From NCBI GenBank assembly GCA_018241505.1, contig JAFEDS010000018.1:146541-210540 (forward strand): DNA of 64,000 bases, in the 5' to 3' direction. Positions 59,730-64,000 of this stretch are shown here, piece after piece; within the stretch, counting starts at the first letter, position 1, and every line of letters starts with the position of its first letter. The stretch comes from Pseudomonadota bacterium (lineage in GTDB: Bacteria > Pseudomonadota > Gammaproteobacteria > Steroidobacterales > Steroidobacteraceae). Both the position numbers and the translations under genes were made by a program. The notes beneath the pieces were generated by a model that saw nothing but the letters and a program-made list of their open reading frames with translations, did not search any database and had not been told where the DNA came from.

Positions 59730-61496
59730 ATGAAAGCCATACTTGCCAGTCTGCAGCGGATTGGCGGCGCACTGATGCTGCCGATCGCCGTATTGCCCAT
59801 CGCCGGACTGTTGTTGCGCCTCGGTCAACCTGACTTGTTGAATTTTCCGTCCATGGCGGCTTCCGGCGATGCGATACTCAACAACCTGGGCCTGCTCTTT
59901 GCGATCGGTGTCGCTGTGGGCCTGGCACGCGAAAACCATGGCGCCGCGGGTCTTGCCGCCGTGGTGGGTTACCTCGTCACCACCAAAGGCGCGGAGGTTC
60001 TGATAGCCGCGCCACCGGATGCGGTAGCTGCTTTCACGGGTCCCGCCCGCGATCTGGCCGTTGCCGCGTACAAAGCCAAGGAGCTGGGCAAGCTCAGTGT
60101 GCCGGCCGGCATCATTTCCGGCCTGATAGCCGGGTCGCTCTACAATCGCTTCTATAACATCCGGCTCCCCAGCTATCTCGCGTTCTTCGGGGGCCGTCGC
60201 TTCGTGCCGATTGCCAGTGGCTTCGCCGGTCTCGCGGTTGCGGCGCTGTTTGGGTACGAGTGGCAGCGCCTCGAAGACGGTATGAACACACTGAGCCAGT
60301 CAGTGCTGCACGCCGGGAATCTGGGGCTGTTCGCGTACGGAGTTCTGAACCGCGTGCTGATCCTGACGGGCTTGCACCACATCATCAACAACATTGCGTG
60401 GTTTCTGCTCGGCGACTTCAACGGCACGACAGGCGACCTGAAGCGCTTCTTTGCCGGTGACCCCACCGCGGGTGCCTTCATGGCCGGCTTCTTCCCGGTC
60501 ATGATGTTTGGCCTGCCGGCCGCCTGCCTGGCGATGTATCACGCCGCGCCGCCCGAGCGCAGAAAGGCGGTCGCCGGTCTGTTCTGGTCGATTGCGTTGA
60601 CGTCGTTACTGACCGGTGTCACCGAGCCGATCGAGTTTACATTCATGTTCCTGGCACCGGCGCTGTATGCAGTACACGCGCTCCTGACGGGGCTTGCGTT
60701 CATAGTCATGAACGCCTTGAACGTGCGACTGGGATTCGGGTTCTCGGCGGGGCTGTTCGACTACGTGCTCAACTACAACAAGGCGACCCATCCGCTGCTG
60801 TTGGTGCCCGTTGGGCTGGTGTACTTCGGGCTTTACTACGGCTTGTTCCGCTTCGTCATTTCATGGCTGAACCTGAAGACGCCCGGTCGTGAGGAGGCGC
60901 CGATCGAAGACGGTGGGGTAGCCGAGGGTGGTGTGGCACCAGCACCGGCCGATAGGGCGTTGGCCTACATCGCGGCGCTTGGGGGTGCGGCGAATATTGT
61001 TGCGCTGGATGCGTGTACAACACGACTACGCCTTGTGATGGGTAATCAGTCGTTGGTCAATGAGGCGGCCCTCAAGCGTCTCGGTGCGCGCGGCATGATC
61101 AAGCCATCCGCCACTGCATTGCAGGTTGTGGTGGGTCCAGAGGCTGATCAGGTGGCGGGGGAGATGAGGGCGGCGCTCCGTACGACCGGCTCCGCTGGAA
61201 CCGGTGCGCCAGCAGTTGCCCCCGCGACTGACGCTATGTCGACGTCCGCCCCTCCCATCCCAACCCCCACTCTGGCCTCTCTTTTGACCGCGCTCGGCGG
61301 TAGAACCAACATTCGCGCCATCGAGGCCGCCTCGACCCGCCTGCGAATCAACATCGTCGACCCCAAAGCCATCGACGAATCCGCGATTGCCTCGTTGGGC
61401 TTGCGCGGCATGGCGCGGGCAGCACCCAACTGGGTGCACGTGATTGTGGGCCCCCGTGCCGCCACCGCCGGTGCTACCTTGCGCCAACTACTCTGA
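59730..61496 (+). CDS. nagE: GlcNAc-specific PTS permease EIIC with two EIIB domains
   Basis: A 588-residue protein. The first ~390 residues are the EIIC membrane domain (ten or so helices; GLHHIINNIAWFLLGD and TEPIEFTFMFLAP are glucose-family marks). It is followed by EIIB with phosphoacceptor Cys429 in LDACTTRLRL and a second EIIB-like domain where the matching position is Ala534 (IEAASTRLRI). The second domain therefore cannot carry phosphate on Cys and may be structural or regulatory. ATG at 59730, 4 bases after nagF. Confidence 0.94.
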   Translation: MKAILASLQRIGGALMLPIAVLPIAGLLLRLGQPDLLNFPSMAASGDAILNNLGLLFAIGVAVGLARENHGAAGLAAVVGYLVTTKGAEVLIAAPPDAVAAFTGPARDLAVAAYKAKELGKLSVPAGIISGLIAGSLYNRFYNIRLPSYLAFFGGRRFVPIASGFAGLAVAALFGYEWQRLEDGMNTLSQSVLHAGNLGLFAYGVLNRVLILTGLHHIINNIAWFLLGDFNGTTGDLKRFFAGDPTAGAFMAGFFPVMMFGLPAACLAMYHAAPPERRKAVAGLFWSIALTSLLTGVTEPIEFTFMFLAPALYAVHALLTGLAFIVMNALNVRLGFGFSAGLFDYVLNYNKATHPLLLVPVGLVYFGLYYGLFRFVISWLNLKTPGREEAPIEDGGVAEGGVAPAPADRALAYIAALGGAANIVALDACTTRLRLVMGNQSLVNEAALKRLGARGMIKPSATALQVVVGPEADQVAGEMRAALRTTGSAGTGAPAVAPATDAMSTSAPPIPTPTLASLLTALGGRTNIRAIEAASTRLRINIVDPKAIDESAIASLGLRGMARAAPNWVHVIVGPRAATAGATLRQLL

Positions 61497-61532
61497 GAAG
61501 CTCCTCGCATTGACAGCCAAGCGGAAACGGCT

Positions 61533-62129
61533 TCAGTCAGTTATTTGCCCCAGAAATGCCAGGAGCGGTTGACAGTCGCCACCGTCAGCCGCGCGCAACG
61601 CCGCAATGTAGCGAGAACGAACTTCACTCGCCGTTGTGAGCGATTCGCGACCCCACTCGAAACGCTGATTCGCAAGCTCCGTCAGGAGCAAATCAGCCAT
61701 GAGCCGGGCATGGCGGCCGTTGCCATTTGGAAATACATGGATGGCCACCAAACGGTGATGATAGCGGGCGGCAATTTCAACTGGCGGGTAGGCTTTGTGC
61801 TCAATCTGCGCCCGGACATCTCCCAACATCTGATTCAAGTGCAAGGGGATTTCGTACCAGCGTACGCCGATATTTTTGTCGGAGCGACGCGCCTCCCCAG
61901 CCCACTTCCAGGTCTGACCGAACATGCGCCGGTGTACCGCACGGATGAAGCGTTGATCGAGGGGATCTCCACGCCGGCGGCCGAATAACCAATCGACCGC
62001 CTCGAGAATATTCGTTTCCTCATACTCATTGAGCTCATGCTGCAATGTCAGATGAGAAGGAATGAGTCCGGTGGCCTCGTCAGCGTCGATCGGAGTTGCG
62101 CCCGGTGCGTATTCAAATTTCACTGCCAC
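61533..62129 (-). CDS. Fic-domain 'mobile mystery protein B'
   Basis: A 198-residue Fic protein. Motif with His131: HVFPNGNGRHAR. The N-terminal GATPIDADEATGLIP and RFIRAVHRRMFGQTWKWAGE segments are those of mobile mystery protein B, a family that always occurs beside protein A. It lacks an internal inhibitory [S/T]xxxE[G/N] motif that I can find, so control is expected from the partner. Starts overlapping the HTH gene by 10 bases. Confidence 0.88.
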   Translation of the reverse strand: MAVKFEYAPGATPIDADEATGLIPSHLTLQHELNEYEETNILEAVDWLFGRRRGDPLDQRFIRAVHRRMFGQTWKWAGEARRSDKNIGVRWYEIPLHLNQMLGDVRAQIEHKAYPPVEIAARYHHRLVAIHVFPNGNGRHARLMADLLLTELANQRFEWGRESLTTASEVRSRYIAALRAADGGDCQPLLAFLGQITD

Positions 62130-62569
62130 AAGCGCGAGCGCTTCCCTTCGAGCAACTTATTGCGGATCTCGGCCACCTCACGCTCCATATGCTCATTGGC
62201 AGTTTGCTGATCTTCGAGCGCCATCGAATGTCGTACGCGTGAGACCTGTTCCCGGGCAACGCGATTCGCGCGTTCTTCCACCATCTGTTGTAGCGGTAGC
62301 TTGGGGACCAGCACATAACTGACTTCGCAGCCGAGAGCTGCTGCATATCGTTGTAGCGTGGCGAGTGTGATGTCTCCTTTGCTTTCATTGCGTTCCGCGT
62401 CAACAACGGCCGCTTGCGTAACTCCAACTGTTTTGGCGAGTTGGCGCGTGGTCATTCCGAGCGCCTGGCGCACGGCGCGCAACCAACCGCCTTTGGGCCG
62501 CGAGCGGGGTAGGGATCGCCACGCGCCGAGCGTTTTGTCGATCTGTTGCAGGGCGAGGGAACGCAACAT
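62120..62569 (-). CDS. HTH 'mobile mystery protein A', partner of the Fic protein
   Basis: A 149-residue protein with an XRE-type HTH in the middle (LGMTTRQLAKTVGVTQAAV, then TLATLQRYAAALGCEVSYVL). The ATG at 62569 has AGGAAAT upstream; the longer frame would start in the promoter. Likely repressor and possibly antitoxin of the Fic protein, as in other HTH-toxin pairs. The pair is described as mobile because it appears sporadically across bacteria. Confidence 0.85.
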   Translation of the reverse strand: MLRSLALQQIDKTLGAWRSLPRSRPKGGWLRAVRQALGMTTRQLAKTVGVTQAAVVDAERNESKGDITLATLQRYAAALGCEVSYVLVPKLPLQQMVEERANRVAREQVSRVRHSMALEDQQTANEHMEREVAEIRNKLLEGKRSRLWQ

Positions 62570-62604
62570 TTGATTTCCTGAGTAGTTAAAGCTATTCAAA
62601 ATGC

Positions 62605-62633
62605 AGTTTAATTGAGTAGTCATTGCTTGTCAA
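62605..62633 (-). promoter_or_regulatory. Sigma-70 promoter of the HTH-Fic pair
   Basis: On the minus strand TTGACA (62633-62628) and TAAACT (62610-62605) are separated by 17 bases, 36 bases before the HTH start codon. The region is AT-rich compared with its surroundings, and TTAAA/TTTAA arms (62586-62611) span the -10 box, a possible autoregulatory site. Confidence 0.7.
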
Positions 62634-62765
62634 AATACGCATCTCTAAGTAGAAATAGCCTGTCATTCATTTGGGCTCTGCGGAGCCTCAAAATGGCCGT
62701 TTCTATAATGATCAATGACATAGATCGTCTCGACGGACTACTGTCCGCGCCGCTATGCTCCCGCG

Positions 62766-64000
62766 ATGCAACCAGCCTCGCGCGCAGATCAGATTCTCCG
62801 GGACACTTTCGGTTATCCCGCCTTTCGCGGCCAGCAGCAGGACATCGTCTCGCACGTAGCGGAGGGCGGAGACGCGCTCGTGCTGATGCCGACGGGCGGT
62901 GGCAAATCTCTTTGTTACCAGATCCCAGCGCTCATCCGCGAAGGCATGGGAGTGGTGGTGTCGCCGCTGATTGCGCTGATGCAGGACCAAGTGGCTGCGC
63001 TCGACGAAGCGGGTGTGAGGGCTGCTGCGCTGAATTCGAGCATGAGCTGGCCCGATGTGCAGGCCGTCGAGCGCCGCGTTCGGCAGGGCGATATCGATCT
63101 GCTCTATGTTGCACCGGAACGCTTGCTGACCGAGCGCTGCCTGGATCTGCTTACATCATCAAAGCTCGCGTTGTTCGCGATCGACGAAGCCCATTGCGTT
63201 TCGCAATGGGGGCACGACTTCCGTCCGGAGTACATCAGGCTCGCCGTACTCGCCGAACGCTTTCCGGGGGTGCCTCGGATTGCGCTTACGGCTACCGCGG
63301 ATGCTCTGACACGGAAGGAGATCATCGAGCGGCTGCATTTGCAGAACGCTCGCGAGTTCGTTTCGAGTTTCGATCGTCCGAATATCCGATATCGCATCAA
63401 CGAAAAAATCAGTCCTCGTAAGCAGCTTCTGGAGTTCATCAAAAGCGAGCATCCAGGTGAGGCGGGGATCGTCTACTGTCTGTCGCGCAACACCGTGGAA
63501 GAGACGGCCGAGTTTTTGGCGGGGAATGGCATCAACGCTCTCCCGTACCACGCGGGCCTTGACAGTGGCACGCGCGAAAGCAATCAAAACCGCTTCATTC
63601 GCGATGATGGCGTCGTCATGGTCGCCACCATCGCATTTGGAATGGGCATCGATAAGCCCGACGTGCGATTTGTAGCGCACATCGATCTTCCAAAAAGTAT
63701 CGAGGGGTACTATCAAGAAACTGGCCGCGCAGGTCGCGACGGGTTACCGGCCGACGCTTGGATGGTCTACGGACTATCGGATGTGGTCCAGCAGCGCTGG
63801 ATGATCGACCAGTCCGAGGGTGATGCGAGTTACAAGCGCATCATTACTGCCAAACTCGATGCAATTCTCGGACTTTGTGAGACGACGTCCTGTCGCCGCG
63901 TCGCTTTGCTCGAATACTTCGGTGAGGCCGGCAAGTCGTGTGACAACTGTGATAATTGCATCATACCGCCTGAAATGTGGGACGGCACCGACGCTGCGCG
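62766..64000 (+). CDS. recQ: RecQ-family DNA helicase (C-terminus beyond window edge)
   Basis: Frame open from ATG at 62766 to the right edge, about 411 residues. Helicase motifs: the aromatic/Q region [16 protein letters not shown], Walker [13 protein letters not shown], DEx[23 protein letters not shown] (ALTATAD), and motif [12 protein letters not shown]. The zinc-binding Cys cluster ([12 protein letters not shown] then CDNCDNC) is just complete at the edge; the RQC winged helix and HRDC are outside. Role: unwinding during recombination and repair. Divergent from the HTH-Fic pair. Confidence 0.95.
   Translation, partial: MQPASRADQILRDTFGYPAFRGQQQDIVSHVAEGGDALVLMPTGGGKSLCYQIPALIREGMGVVVSPLIALMQDQVAALDEAGVRAAALNSSMSWPDVQAVERRVRQGDIDLLYVAPERLLTERCLDLLTSSKLALFAIDEAHCVSQWGHDFRPEYIRLAVLAERFPGVPRIALTATADALTRKEIIERLHLQNAREFVSSFDRPNIRYRINEKISPRKQLLEFIKSEHPGEAGIVYCLSRNTVEETAEFLAGNGINALPYHAGLDSGTRESNQNRFIRDDGVVMVATIAFGMGIDKPDVRFVAHIDLPKSIEGYYQETGRAGRDGLPADAWMVYGLSDVVQQRWMIDQSEGDASYKRIITAKLDAILGLCETTSCRRVALLEYFGEAGKSCDNCDNCIIPPEMWDGTDAA

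Overview
The window is a high-GC, densely packed stretch of a proteobacterial chromosome. The gene set points to a gammaproteobacterium with an oligotrophic, polymer-degrading lifestyle: TonB receptor, secreted peptidases, Tat-exported CopA, glutathione-dependent formaldehyde oxidation, a proteobacterial PTS fusion and red-type RuBisCO. A Steroidobacteraceae- or Xanthomonadales-like host is my inference from gene content, not a database result.

Layout, left to right. (1) 1-8.9 kb: peptide and envelope genes: a prolidase-like M24 peptidase cut by the window edge, an orphan zinc-finger anti-sigma-like protein, an alginate-export-type porin, a broken PH-domain gene, and a secreted S9 dipeptidyl peptidase followed by a secreted amidohydrolase. 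(2) 9.0-10.7 kb: a self-inhibited class II Fic protein, a small Cys-rich protein and an initiator tRNA. (3) 10.7-14.4 kb (minus strand): an operon kaiC - kaiB - kaiB - hybrid histidine kinase, which is a KaiA-less clock-type module. (4) 14.5-19.4 kb: a HIT protein, a small membrane protein, and an AcoR-like activator divergent from frmA-gfa (formaldehyde detoxification). (5) 19.5-22.2 kb: a second KaiC-type module, histidine kinase - double-domain KaiC-like ATPase - single-domain response regulator. (6) 22.2-31 kb: a MetX-like alpha/beta hydrolase, two large DUF4382-like lipoproteins, Uup and a glycine-rich RhlE helicase. (7) 31.1-35.4 kb: copper resistance cluster copL-copA-copB-copC-copD. 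(8) 35.4-46 kb: a HExxH metallopeptidase-like protein, CbbR and a complete Calvin-Benson operon cbbL-S-X-F-P-Y-Z-T. (9) 46-47.3 kb: a ferritin-like protein and a 2OG-Fe dioxygenase. (10) 47.3-61.5 kb: an N-acetylglucosamine/chitooligosaccharide locus: NagA, SIS-type NagB-II, GntR repressor, TonB receptor, TPR-sulfotransferase, GH20 hexosaminidase, EIIA-HPr-EI fusion and the PTS permease NagE. (11) 61.5-64 kb: a 'mobile mystery' A/B pair (HTH plus Fic) and the start of recQ.

How parts work together. Outer-membrane uptake by the TonB receptor, cleavage by GH20, PTS import with phosphorylation, and NagA plus NagB-II give a full route from chitooligosaccharide to fructose-6-phosphate. Formaldehyde oxidation yields formate and reducing power. 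The cbb operon supplies CO2 fixation together with the activase CbbX and the metabolite-repair phosphatases CbbY and CbbZ. The two KaiC-type signalling cassettes flank the formaldehyde genes and are the most unusual part of the window. Most other long open frames antisense to these genes are high-GC shadows and were left out.
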